This document shows positions 33,391 to 45,359 of a DNA stretch of 64,000 bases, piece by piece. Made by a program: the position numbers and the translations under genes. Source of the stretch: Pictodentalium vernedei. Taxonomy: Eukaryota > Mollusca > Scaphopoda > Dentaliida > Dentaliidae. The notes below the pieces were generated by a model. That model was given only the letters and a program-made list of their open reading frames with translations, did not search any database and had not been told where the DNA came from. How positions within the stretch are numbered: the stretch's first letter is position 1; the number at the start of each line of letters is the position of its first letter. The stretch covers positions 530,556,971 to 530,620,970 of the forward strand of contig CM062297.1 of assembly GCA_031216915.1 (NCBI GenBank). The letters run 5' to 3'.

Positions 33391-34748
33391 AAGAAGTCAA
33401 TCTGGCTTCTAGAAAAAAATAAGCTCCAAGACTGGCTCTTATTTTTAAATGCTCAGGTCGGTCCATGTTTACACATTTTGACAGACACAGGCAGTTTTGA
33501 AACGTTCCAAAACTTGATACAACTTCATCGGTGGGTGTGTTGACTTGTAACCGATAACCATGTAGTTGAATTTCCTAAGAATGTTTTTCATCTTAGGGTG
33601 TCAAAGAGCTTGATTTTAAGGGGTGAAAGGTATGATGCATTTATATTTATTGACTGAATTGATGGTGTTTCCATTACATGTGCCGATTTACACATGCTGA
33701 ATTGGGGATGTGAAACTTTGAAGAGAGCAGTCTAAGTTCTGAATCAATAATACTGCAGCATCGCTAAGTAACATAAATTTAGTACGGACTTCCCCAACTG
33801 AAGCATTTTATTGGTTCTATTAATGAGCCATGTCATTACGTGTACAGTCCATTAAAGACCCGGTTTCCATCACTCCTGATTTCTAGTGCTAAACTAGAGG
33901 TGACGAACCCAGTTTGCATTACTATCTATAGCACTAGGAAAATACCAAGTGTAACCAATTAACCAAGCTATCAGTACGGCCTGACAAAAAAATCACACCT
34001 CGCAAATAAAATGTCGAACAGGCAAGATTTGAATCAATCAAAAGAAAACTATTTTGTTCGAAAATGCATAACCATAAGAAAATTATTAATTTGACAGGCC
34101 TACATATCGAAAAAGTGTCAATAATACGACATTTTAATCCACGGAGTGCTATTCTGTTTTCGACACACTGACATGACCGTAATTCTGCCAATTAATTATA
34201 ACCAACCAATGAGGCGCCAGCACAAATGTGTGACATCCCACCAATACTCAATGCATACTGTAAGAAAAAAAATTTGTAGAACATCTCAGCACACATCCAC
34301 GGTGGTTTTCATTTGCAGCAAAATGTGTATCTTTAAAAACATTAATTGGTTGTGTTGGTGTTCAATGCCATTCATTTAAATTAATTCAGGCTTCTGTTTT
34401 TATTAAACCTATGGAAAAATATGCACGTGCGGAGAGAAAACTTTATCAAGGGGTTTGGCAGCACTCATTACAATTTAAGCCCACCAGGTGAAAATTTGAT
34501 AAAGGTTGTTGTAAATGACATATTCACGCAAATAAATACGGGAATACTGGTACTCCAAGTGTACTCTAAGTGAAAAAGGGTAAGCTAACATTTAATAGAA
34601 ATAAGTTTTAAAAACAAAAGAAGAGGCCTGTTACTGGTACACATTATGGCCAACATAAACCGGGGAAGGTCCAAGAATAAACAGGTTGGGTATATCTCCA
34701 TTATTTACCAGCTGTTGGCAACATCTAACCCTCCCCACCCGAAAAAAT
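33391..34748. other. No recognisable gene
   Basis: AT-rich with short frames only, and no repeat shared with other parts of the window. Confidence 0.5.
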
Positions 34749-36207
34749 GACACTGTAGCTTAACTTGAATGTGTGTTGTTTGATGAAAAGGATAATGTTC
34801 AATGTTTATGAAAAGATTATGAAATAAGACAAGAATTGTGATCATTGAGAATATGTTCATTTCTGTTCCCTGTATGCTATGTTTTCAATAAAAATAATTT
34901 GAGGTGTTGACTGTACTAAAGAAATGAGGGGTGGGTTAATGTGGCACTCACAGTTAATGTATGTCAACCAAAGTCACCAGGTTACAGTGAAATTATTCCA
35001 AAACGAGTCATCCTATCAAGCTCATAAATACAGATTGTAGACTGTGCTAAAGGTTTTCTGGTTTAGGGCCTGTGTAGCCATCACGGCTGACCGATCGCAA
35101 CCAAAAGGGGACGTCCTCATCTCGACATTATACTGAGTCATCCTACCAAGTTACAATGAAATCCCTTCATAAATACGACCTGTAGTCTGTGCTAAATGTT
35201 TTCTGGTTTTGGGCTTGGGCAGCCAACGAGGTTGACTGATCGCGATCAAAAGGGGACATTCTCATCTAGATATTATCTGGAGTTATCCTACCAAGTTACA
35301 ATGAAATCCTTTCATAAATACGACCTATAGACTGCGATAAATGTTTTCAGGTTTTGGGATCGGGTAGCCGCCACGATTGACAGATCGCAACCAAATGGAG
35401 AAGTTCTCATCTAGACATGATACGGAGTCATCCTACCAAGTTACAATGAAATCCCTCCATAAATACAACCTCTAGACTGCGATAAATGTTTTCAGGTTTT
35501 GGGCTCGGGTAGCCGCCACGATTGACAGATCTAAAGGTTTTAAGGCTTCGGGGCCCTGTAGCCGTCACAGTTGACTGATCGCGACCAAAAAGGGACATTC
35601 TCATCTAGACATTATATGGAGTCATCCTACCAAGTTACAATGAAATCCCTCCATAAATACAACCTCTAGACTGCGATAAATGTTTTCAGGTTTTGGGCTC
35701 GGGTAGCCGCCATGATTGACAGATCGCAACCAAATGGGGAAGTTCTCATCTAGACATGATACGGAGTCATCCTACCAAGTTACAATGAAATCCCTCCGTA
35801 TTAAATATGACCTGTAGACTGTGCTAAAACTTTTTGGGTTTCGGGCTTGAGCAGCCGTCCCGGTTCACAGATCATGACCAAAAGGGGACGTTCTCATCTA
35901 GATATTACACAGAGTCATCCTACCAAGTTACCATGAAATCCCTTCATAAATATGACGTGTAGACTGTGCTAAAGGTTTTCATGTTTTGGGCTCGGACAGC
36001 CATCACGGTTGACCAATCGCGACCAAAAGGGGACATTCTCATCTAGACATGACCTCAAACCTGCATATGAAATTTCGTGATGATCGGACAAGAACTACGA
36101 GGTGTAGCCTGTGCTAAAGGAAAATGTGAACAGACTCACAGACTAACAGACTTCCGCATATGTGATGGCAATAGCTTATCTTGACTTTGTCAAGTTAAGC
36201 TAAAAAT
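34749..36207 (+). mobile_element. Family B element with 145-bp tandem core
   Basis: Starts GACACTGTAGCTTAACTTGA and ends with the hairpin ATAGCTTATCTTGAC/TTT/GTCAAGTTAAGCTA then AAAAT. The ends are therefore those of 28405-31167. The core is unrelated in sequence: units contain GAGTCATCCTACCAAGTTAC and AAAGGGGAC(G/A)TTCTCATCTAG, at 35005, 35135, 35280, 35425, 35619, 35764 and 35912. The 194-bp step at 35425-35619 holds a partial extra unit. Same ends with a different core is notable. Confidence 0.8.
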
Positions 36208-38000
36208 TAGGTCTCTCCTACCAACCTTTAATACCATCGTAAACACTATATATTTCCTCAAAGCGAGCTATCACTTGCCGGAGAATCAACGAATTATGGC
36301 TTGAATTTAATCACCCAGGTTTTGGACCCATCATTATAATTTGTATGGATCTGTGCTTGTGATATGATATCTTGCTCGCTTTCATTAACTGGAATCGAAT
36401 AATTACATTTCCAATGATAACCCCCACACCACCCCACCCTACCCCACCCCACTCCCCAAAATGAAAAACCACCAGTAATTTTAATTATTAATTCGTCATA
36501 ATACTGTTGAACACGGCAATTGTTTTAATTTAATTTAAAGTCAAAACACAGCCTACAAGAGCAATGTAGACCTAACATATCAAAGTCATTGCTGATCACA
36601 TGCATTTTAGTTTGATTATCACTAAATCACTGTGTGCGTGTGTGTGTGTGGGGGGGGGGGGGGGGGGGGGGGGGGGACAACAATTATTTATACGTTTAAT
36701 AGATTAGTAAAAGTGCTAGCCATCTTTCAATGGTTGTGGGTGGCTCCTAAGATTTTATCCAGAAGTTTTAAGAATTAGTAGTCACAACCAGTGACGTGGA
36801 AATAGTCCCCATCCTCCTCTAAAAAAATAAATAAATAAAAAATAAGACATTACCACACTCTCGTGACTTTCATTGCCCTCTCCCCCATCGCCACTGTTGA
36901 TTTTTTCTGAAGTTTATCCCAAGATTATAAAATGAGAGAGAGGTGTAAAACCTAATTTTCTCTGTTAAATGAATGCCGAGTTTGGTTATTCACATTGCTA
37001 AGTGATCCTGTTCGACTGTTAATTTGAAGTTATTGAAGTTAACATGTACAAAACAATAGGCTGCTGAGAGTCGGTGAACAAAAGAAGCTGTAAACAATAA
37101 CAAGTAGTAGTTTGATATGTCACTGGTTGCTAATTACACCTGTCGTGACTGTCTTATTAAAAGATTATTGCCACAGGTTTTAATTACTGAACAAACTATT
37201 CTAATCATCTTCACCTGTGTAAGTTCAATAGACGTTGTAAGGTGTGACTTTTGTATCCACAGTCGATTTTTATTGGGAGTTTGTGATAAATTTGTTACAT
37301 TCTTAGTTTGCAGAACTCTATTGAAAGGTTAATAATTTGTCTTCAATACGTTGAATGAGATGATGGACGGCATAGGTTAACTATGATGCGCACACTCAGA
37401 GTGGAGTTTCCCCTTTCATAATTTCTTATTTTAGTTCAGAAGTCTCTTTACTAACTTTTTTTTTAAATATATTTTTTTTCCATTTTCACACTGAACTTGA
37501 TTTATTATCTGGGTGGAATTTACACTTGGTGGGTGTTTTCAAATCTGTCCAATAATGGCATTGTACTCTGCAGTTTGCACCAGTCTACAGAACACCCACC
37601 GTCAAAAAATAGGTTGTCCATGCATATAATATGACGTTTAATTCGATTTAACAGAATGGGGCTGTCTGTATAGGAGCAAAATGTACTTGCACTAAACAGC
37701 AAAATGTCTGGATACTCGTGCACGTGTTCGACATGACTATGTGAAACACTTTGCACTCATGATAAAAATACAGTCTACTCAATGTTATTGCTGAATAAAA
37801 AGTTGTAATTTTCGTTCCTTGTTTTCTGTCCTACAGATATACACCTTCCTTTAACTAACTATTTAGATAAAAGTGTATGTGATTATCAGAATGTTGAATA
37901 ACCCCAAAGGACCGTCTTTCTGCTGATTGGGCGTACAAACACAGATTGACTATTGTCTGATTGGTGACTGTCTGATTTTTAGATAACTTTTTTAGGGATA
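36208..38000. other. No recognisable gene; (GT)n-G tract
   Basis: A GTGTGTGTGTG run leads into about 27 consecutive G at about 36650-36676, and there is a CCCCAC(C)-rich stretch at 36420-36460. No coding frame is supported. Confidence 0.5.
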
Positions 38001-38345
38001 ACTAGAGATGGTCTGTCTGTCGCCCGGTATACCCCCACCGTGGCATACCGCCTTGTGTGGGTGACTGAAAAGGGGCATTCAATTTTTCTAAGTAAAAAAA
38101 AAATCAAATATGGCCACAAGTTCGTCACCTTGAAACTGAGCGGAAAAAAGATTATATCATGCACTCCCCCTCATCATGTTGATCATTTTTGTGAAGTTTC
38201 ATGAAAATGTGGCTAAAACTGTGGAAGTCGTTCGCTCCACAAGTTTACATGTGCAATGGACCGACAACGATGACAGACTGACCGACGGACAAGTTGACTC
38301 CTCTATACCACCCCCCTAAACTTCATTTTGTGGGGGTATAAAAAA
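38001..38345 (+). mobile_element. Family C short hairpin-ended element
   Basis: The 5' end ACTAGAGATGGTCTGTCTGT is followed by a GTATACCCCCACCG/GTGGCATAC near-hairpin. A non-repetitive body follows, then a GACTGACCGACGGACAAG run. The 3' hairpin is TATACCACCCCCC/loop/GTGGGGGTATA followed by AAAAA. It is the simple counterpart of the element ending at 22555. Confidence 0.7.
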
Positions 38346-38796
38346 CATATTTTTAAAAAGCAGGCGAACAGTTAAATACCAGAACAACACAACTGGTGGA
38401 AATGGCTTTTTCAAAATGTACTGTTCTTCCTTAATTCTTGCTTGATAACTTCTCGATCACAGCAGTGACGGTGACAAGCAGCTATGCATGGGGAGGGATG
38501 AAAGGGGACACAACCTCGCTAGGTTCCATATCTCCCCCCAACACACTGTTCAACACAATGTTTTGGTTTTTTTTGTTTGTTTATTTATTGTTAACATTTG
38601 TTTAACACATGCCTTACATACATCTAAATGGAAGACTATGTACACTCACTTGTAGGTATGGCCTGAACAAATTTACAAAAGACATGAATTTTTTTTTTGG
38701 CCCAAAAACTAAAATAGGCTGACACTCATTGACAAAGGCTCATTCCAGTGTGGAGTCACAATCCATAACTTTGCGGGAAGAAGTTTAACAATAATT
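38346..38796. other. No recognisable feature
   Basis: A T-rich stretch at 38560-38590 resembles a SINE tail (TTGTTTATTTATTG), but no head or body could be matched. Confidence 0.4.
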
Positions 38797-39199
38797 AACT
38801 AGAGGCTCTAAAGAACCTGTAAATGCTCACCTGGCAGAACTACATATAAAAATGTGATTTCCAATAGGGTTTCATGGTAGCTATGAGCTGCAATTGCGGC
38901 AAAGTTGGCAACATGGTCAACATTACATGAGGATCATTGGTTGAGGGTGTCCCAGTCATCAATCATGTGTAGTTTCAAAACATTTGGCCTTGTAGTTTCA
39001 GAGGAGATTTTTCAAAATCAAACAATCAGACCAATCCAGCGTGCTGGCAGGCATATAGGAGAGTGCATGGGTGGGCACGTGGGCAGGCAGACAATCTTTC
39101 AGGCACTGGCACGCAGACAGACAGACAGATTAACGAACGGATGGACAGACAGATGGATGCAAGGATGGATGGGGACAGACAGGCTGCTATTCATAATAT

Positions 39200-39990
39200 T
39201 CCAGCCATAATTGCTGGAAATCCATATCTACTTCTCAGAAACCATATGAGCAGGGTTAAATTAGAAATCAACAGTATCATAGTAATACTGTTTACCAAAT
39301 AGTGCCAGCACACATTTATGAATTCTGTTTCAATATAAATAAGTAAAAGAAGGTTAAAGAACATTTTGAAAATTACAGTTTTTCAGACAGTACTCTCTTT
39401 CAAAGCTTTGGATAGGTAAAGGGTTACACAAAGAATAACAATTTATTCAAAAGATTTGTCATTATGTCTATCTTGAATGAATGAAAAAATCAAAGAATAA
39501 TACTATCATTTAGAGCTGACCAGTAAATTACACCAGGTTTTCCAAACACCTGTCATCAATCACAACTTGACAGTTTTTCTGATAACATATAGTAGCAAAG
39601 TTGTTTCCAGTTACATCCCAACATAAAACTGTACACAATATTATATCATTGTCCCTGTTCTCAGTGGAGAAAACTGTTACAGTAGGTGGTGAGTGTATTA
39701 TCACTAAAATCACCCACAGAGTGGAAATTCCACCCAAGCAATAACTGCAAATTTGTTGCAAAGCATAACAATCACAAGCAAAGTTTCAGCCAATGGACTT
39801 CCATGTTAAACCCAGAGGTCCATTGGCTGGCACATTGCTTGTCGTCTTTTTGTCCATATGAACAGAAATTGAAACTGATATTTTGGGTGATTATTCCACT
39901 ACACAGGTGATTTAGTTACAATCCACTCTCCACTAACTGTACTATTCAAGCTACCCTGCCGGCACAGGGTTTATATTTTCATAATAACAT
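39200..39990. other. Unassigned interval inside family D sequence
   Basis: No family D unit is recognisable here. A small hairpin at 39788-39831 pairs AGCCAATGGACTTCC with GGTCCATTGGCT. It may be an insertion or a highly decayed core. Confidence 0.4.
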
Positions 39991-40733
39991 GTGTAACAGC
40001 AAAGTTGTTCCTCTTACATTGTGAAGTTTCAAAACATTTGGCCTAGCTTGTAGTTTCAGAAAACATTTTTCAAAATTGACCAATCAGAATCAGAGAATGC
40101 CTCTGGCAGCCATGTTTTCCAACCGACAGGAACAAAAAGAGGATTGTTTGTAAGGGACCTCCCATAGACCATTCCTGCCAACTTTGGCTCAGTAGTTCCA
40201 GAGAAGAAGATGAAAATGTGATTTCCCAGAGGGTTTCTATAGTAACAAAAGGCCGCAATTGCAGCCATGTTTGCAACCTGATCAACATTAAATGAGGATC
40301 ATTGTAGAAGTGTCCCAGTCATCAACAACGCAAAGTTTCAATGCATTTGGCCCTGTGGTTTCAGAGGAGAAGATTTTTCAAAATCGACCAATCAGAATCA
40401 GACAATGCCTCTGAGGCCACGTTTTTCAACCCACTGGAACAAAATGATGATCGTTTGTAGAGGACCTCACATAGACTATTCCTGCCAAGATTGGTTCACA
40501 TCAGCTCAATATTTCCAGAGAAGAAGATAAAAAATGTTATTTCCCATAGGGTTTCTACAGTAACTATAAGCTGCAATTGTGGTCATGTTTGTAACCCAAT
40601 CAACATTAAATGAGGATCATTGGTAGAGAGTGTCCCAGTCATCACCCATGCAAAGTTTAAAAACATTTGGCCCTGTGGTTTCAGAAGAGAAGATTCGTAA
40701 AAATCCACCAATCAGAATCAAAGAATGCCTCTA

Positions 40734-42200
40734 TGTCAAAGTGATAGCTTGGATTTTCGATTTTATTGTTTAAAAGGATATATATTTTCGATAATCTTTC
40801 TCACTTGGGCTAAATGTAAAGCAACAAGACAGGTATATGACGCGCCCCGAAAACCGATTTGTCACTTTAACAGACCAGCAATAATTCAAGCGCTGCTAAT
40901 TAAGCATGCAATTTTATGTCCAGTACCGCATTTCTGTTTAAGGTTATAATGGGGTATGTGGTAAGAGATTAAACATAGTGGAAGCCAGTGCTCTCCTGTA
41001 GTCATTATCTGTGTAAGTATGGCCTGTTAACTGTTAATAGGTAGGTAATTGTGGTGAAAACAGTACGTCACACATGTTCTGGACACACAACTATATATAT
41101 ACGCATCTAGCCTGTCACCAAAATGTCAGGGCATGCCGAAATATGAGTCTTTCAAAGAAACTTTAAAGTGAATATTAAATTAAATTAAGATAGAACTAAG
41201 CGGCCAAGTTCAAGAGAACCAATTAAAATGAGAACTGATGGTCTGGCTATGGAAATAAAAATCGGGGGGGTTCTCGAAAAATTCATTTCAGTCTGAAGGT
41301 GTGTAAGACTGAGTCATTGTGAGTAGATGGGGTTGTCCCATGCTATAGGTTAGAGGAGGTGCCACATCAGTGCGAAAGTATAGGCACATTGTGATGTAGG
41401 GGAGCTACAGAGCTCTTATTTAGAATAGGAGCAGTCGCGGGCCAAGTCGGTGACCATATCTGCATGTAGGAATAGAAATTGAAAGTACGAGCTCAGTGAG
41501 CTATTAGTATTTAGGAAGATGGCATACCTGTTGTAGAAGGCAAGACATATGTAGGCAGAGTAGGATTGCCTGTATGAACATTATTCTGAGAAAAACATAG
41601 GGGAGAGTTTAACCCCATTGATGGCGACTGCTTGAGTGAAAAGCATTCAGTAAAGAGACAATTAGCTAGTGGCCATCCGACGGCAGTGGTAGAGTGACAT
41701 TCCATCACTTGTTAGAGCAAAAAGCGTCCGGTGAAGTGACAATACATTAGTGGTGGTGCGACGGCAGTGAAAGAGTGAAGTGAAGAGACGACTAAAGAAC
41801 CAACACCAACGAAGAGGAAAAACTAGCGCCAACAGAGAATGTGGGCCCGCAAGTGACTCAAAAACTGTGTGGGTAGGGGGGTGTGGGGGTGGGGTGGGGG
41901 TGATTGACGTTTTGTTTTTCATATTCATTGGATTCCATGTAAATCACAAATTACCATAATTACTTATATATATATGTATTAAAATTGTTGTTTTTAGTGA
42001 ACCCCTGTTGATTTATGCTTTTCGAGGAAAAGTCATTGACCCCCTTCAGGATAAGAATCACCCCAACAAAGTGAAATGGGTGGGTTCGTTACGGCGAGAC
42101 ACACGCTCACGCACGTGTTCAGGCAACACTCCTTGAGTTTTGGCTGAATACGCAGAGTGAATCTATTTCCCCCAGCAACGACAAAGCCTGGTTTCCGACA
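40734..42200. mobile_element. Candidate solo LTR, 1467 bp
   Basis: Interrupts a family D unit at GCCTCT|GGCAGCC. The insert begins TGTCAAAGTG and ends TTTCCGACA, the TG...CA ends of an LTR with TGTC/GACA as short inverted repeats. The flanks CTCTA and CTCTG would be an imperfect 5-base target duplication. It contains a TATA-like CTATATATATACG at about 41091. No protein frame is present, so if this is an LTR the internal part was lost by recombination. Another TG/CA-ended repeat is possible. Confidence 0.45.
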
Positions 42201-42490
42201 CTCTGGCGGCCATGTTTTTCAACTCACGGGAACAAACTGAGGATTGTTTGTAGAGGACCTACCATAGACCATTCCTGCCAAGTTTGGTTCACATTGGCTC
42301 AGTTGTTCCAGAGAAGGAGATGAAAATGTGATTTCCAATAGGGTTTCTATAGTAACTATAAGCCGCAACTGTGGTCATATTTGCAACCCAATCAACATTA
42401 AATGAGGATCGTTGGTAGAGGGTGTCCCAGTCATCAACCATGCAAAGTTAAAAATCATTTGGCCCTGGGGTTTCAGAGGAGAAGATTGTT

Positions 42491-43352
42491 AACTAGAGGC
42501 TCTAAAGAGCCTGTAATCGCTCACCTGGAACATATAAAAATGTGATTTCCCATAGGCTTTCATGGTAACTATGAGCTGCAATTGTGGCCATGTTTGCAAC
42601 ATTACATGAGGATCATTGGTAGGTGTCACAATCCTCAATCATGTGAAGTTTCAAAACATATGACCTTGTAGTTTCAGAGGGGATGATTTTTGCAAAATCT
42701 ATCAATCAGAATCAGAGAATGTCTCTGGTGGCCATATTTTCAAACCAATGGGAACAAAAAGAGGACAGTTTGTAGAGGGCCTCCTATAGACCATTCCTAC
42801 GAAGTTTGGTTCACGTCAGCTCAGTTGTTCCAGAGAAGATGATGAAAATGTGATTTCCCACAGGGTTTCTATAGTAACTATAAGCCACAATTGCAGCCAT
42901 GTTTGTAACCTTTTCAACATTAAATGGGGATCATTGGTCGAGAGTGTCTCAGTCATCAACCATGCAAAGTTTCAAAACATTTGGCCCTGTGGTTTCAGAG
43001 AAGAGTTTTCAAAATCCACCAATCAGAATCCAAAAATGCTTCTGACAGCCATGTTTTTCGATGCACAGTAACAAAAATGAGGAGCATTTGTAGAAGACCT
43101 TCCATAGACTATCACTACCAGGTTTGGCTCACGTCGGCTCAGTAGTTCCAGAGAAGATGAAAATGTGATTTCCCATAGGATTTCTATAGTAACTCTAAGC
43201 TGCAATTGCAGCCATTTTTACAACCCCATCAACATTAAATGAGGATCGTTGGTAGAGGGGATCCCAGTAATCAATCATGTGAAGTTTCAAAACATTTAGC
43301 CTTGTGGTTTCAGAGGAGAAGCAGAACCTTTTAGGCCACGTGAGCTAAAAAT
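42491..43352 (+). mobile_element. Family D element, shorter, with 3' end
   Basis: The 5' end AACTAGAGGCTCTAAAGAGC forms a hairpin, then CTGTAATCGCTCACCTGG. About two and a half units follow (ATTTCCC at 42545, 42853 and 43168; 308 and 315 bp apart). The 3' end is TTAGGCCACGTGAGCTAAAA, which shares GTGAGCTAAAAA with family A. There is no clear microsatellite. Confidence 0.72.
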
Positions 43353-43762
43353 ATAAAACTGGATAATTAGGTTTCAAAACAAAAATATATCCACACAAAC
43401 ATTAATGGTAATTATCCTAGTTGGGTTTGTACGGAAATATCATTTGATTGAAGGCTGAACTATATTCATCACAAATTTCTTGTTTCCATTTCCATGTTTT
43501 GTCTGCTACCCACAAAAGTACAAAATAAGATAACAACAACGCTCTTAGCTGTCCATCTGCAGTGAAATTTGGGACCATTGTCAGTCCTAGAAATGAGATG
43601 GGTGCGAGTGCAATTGCTCCAGTCAGCACTTGTATTTTCTATTGAAAAATATTGTGGAGCACTAATATACTTTGAGGGCATATAAATGTGTGTTGTTTTG
43701 AGAAAGCAGCACTCGGTGGCCAGTGGCAAGTTACTGTCATGATTCAGCAATTCCTTATACAT
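43353..43762. other. No recognisable feature
   Basis: Short frames only, with no motif. Confidence 0.45.
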
Positions 43763-44000
43763 TTATCCTTTTGAACACTAGTGGTATCTGCCATGCAGTT
43801 CAATGACAGCAATTAGAAGAGTCCATATTCATTATTTGGGGTAGACCAATCAATATTTTCAATGTGCAGCCTCAGGGTTGCATGTTGAAAATACTGATTG
43901 GCCTACCCCAAACATGTACTGAACAGCCATCCTATTTAATGACATTATGATGTATCATCTTCCTGGCTGGAAAAGGGACTGCTCGTATTCAAAGGGTTAA
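43763..44000. mobile_element. Snapback piggyBac-like MITE
   Basis: The right end read inverted is TTAACCCTTTGAATACGAGC; the left end TTTATCCTTTTGAACACTAG is its degenerate partner. The centre at about 43838-43913 is a palindrome: TTTGGGGTAGACCAATCA pairs with TGATTGGCCTACCCCAAA. Confidence 0.7.
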
Positions 44001-44678
44001 GGTTTATGGTGTTTGGTGACAGTATTCTCTTGAAAATCCATATACTAACATTTTACGGGCGCAATTTACTCTCGTCTCTGATTTCGTGGGAGCTTAAAAC
44101 TGCACCCGTCAATTTTGTTCATTTCCAGCACTGCATTGTAACATTAAATTTTTTTTGCCATGCAATTATATTCAGTGTCAAATTGATCTATACTGATTTT
44201 ATTGCTTAAGCCTTGCAATATGAAATAGGTACCACTGAAATCACATGTCAACATGCGTCGACAGTATGTAAACATTCCCTCATGTTTGGATTACCAAAAT
44301 GAGGCCCTAATGCTTATGAAATTACAGATAAATGAACTCCCTAGCCAAAATGATTGTGGTTTTGTGCACGCCTTTCATTGACTGCCTATCAAATTGGATT
44401 CAATCAAGAAATAAGCTATTATTGTTGTAAAATCCCCCGGTTCTGACAACAGTCTACCTTCCAGAAATGTTCTACAGGACAATAGTTTCAAAACAAATTT
44501 GGTTTGAACAATCACACACTCTGAACCAAACAAGTTGGTCGATACAAATTTTTTACTGCAGGACTGTTAGTATTGATAGTTGTTCCAATCTTTGTTGCCA
44601 TAGCTCACTTTAGTAGATCATTTAAATGGTCAGTTGTCAAACCGTACTGACCTAGGTATAATCCCATAATTGAAAGCA
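44001..44678. other. No recognisable feature
   Basis: Unassigned sequence left of DIRS-2. Confidence 0.45.
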
Positions 44679-44962
44679 TAAATTTTATAGTAAATTTCCT
44701 TTCTTATTATACCTACCGAAATTGTTTACTACAGGCTTGCACTACAGTGGAAGAACATAACTCGGATAAAATACTCTCTATTTTAATCTTTCCCAAGATT
44801 TGGGAAAGAAAAGTGGTGTAAAAACACCACGAAAAAATAAGCCAAAACTGGGTCGAGTGCCATCGGCGCACACCCAGTATGGGACGCTCTTCCATAGTAC
44901 AAATCCACGACTTCCGTAACACAGTGCGCAATGCGTCAATTTGTCATTCTTTTGATTCCGAA
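44679..44962. repeat. DIRS-2 left inverted terminal repeat
   Basis: Reverse-complementary to 50906-51195. Shared blocks include GTTTACTACAGGCTTGCACT, TCTTTCCCAAGATTTGGGAA, GGTGTAAAAACACCACGAAA and TCCACGACTTCCGTAACACA. It lacks the inverted insertion present in the right copy. Confidence 0.87.
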
Positions 44963-45032
44963 CAACACAGGAGTTATGTGATCAGCGGGGAGGAAGGATT
45001 CTTACCCAAATAAGAAGACGGGAGGGCCTCCA

Positions 45033-45120
45033 TGTAAACAATTTCGGTAGGTATAAGAAAGGAAATTTACTATAAAATTTATACTTCTTATCAACCTACC
45101 TCAATTGTTTACTACAGGCT
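45033..45120. repeat. DIRS-2 internal complementary region
   Basis: Positions 45033-45083 are the inverted complement of the left end (44679-44735), and 45084-45120 of the right end (51160-51195). It matches the junction of the two ends, as in DIRS-1. It is preceded by CAGCGGGGAGGAAGGA, also found at the same place in DIRS-1 (about 15692). Confidence 0.82.
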
Positions 45121-45359
45121 GAATAGACAAAAGGCTGGAGGGAATCACATAACCAACCCACACATAACTCAATAGCACTGGGACCGTGGACAGAGGAAGA
45201 GATCCCTAGGCCTATCAAACCATAGCATCACAAACATTAGAAAAGACAATGAAAGATGAGGCGTATGGTGAAGTGCGACGCACAGACAGAAAGGGCAGTA
45301 ACAGCACAAAGCTGGAACTGACCCTGAAAAAAGCTGAAAGGCTGGAATAGACAACAGCC

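Larger units (their letters stand above)
38797..42490 (+). mobile_element. Family D element with about 320-bp units, interrupted
   Basis: The 5' end AACTAGAGGCTCTAAAGAAC is a short hairpin, then CTGTAAATGCTCACCTGG. Units contain ATTTCCCATAGGGTTTCTA, AACATTAAATGAGGATCATT, CAAAACATTTGGCC and AATCAGAGAATGCCTCTGG, spaced about 319 bp (40221, 40540). A GACAGACAGATGG-type run at about 39110-39180 lies inside the element. Positions 39200-39990 do not match the units. A candidate solo LTR is inserted at 40734-42200. The 3' end is missing because the next family D element starts at 42491. Confidence 0.68.

Noticed and set aside
39063..39302. Frames over the GACAGACAGATGG run
   Set aside because: Low-complexity microsatellite translation.
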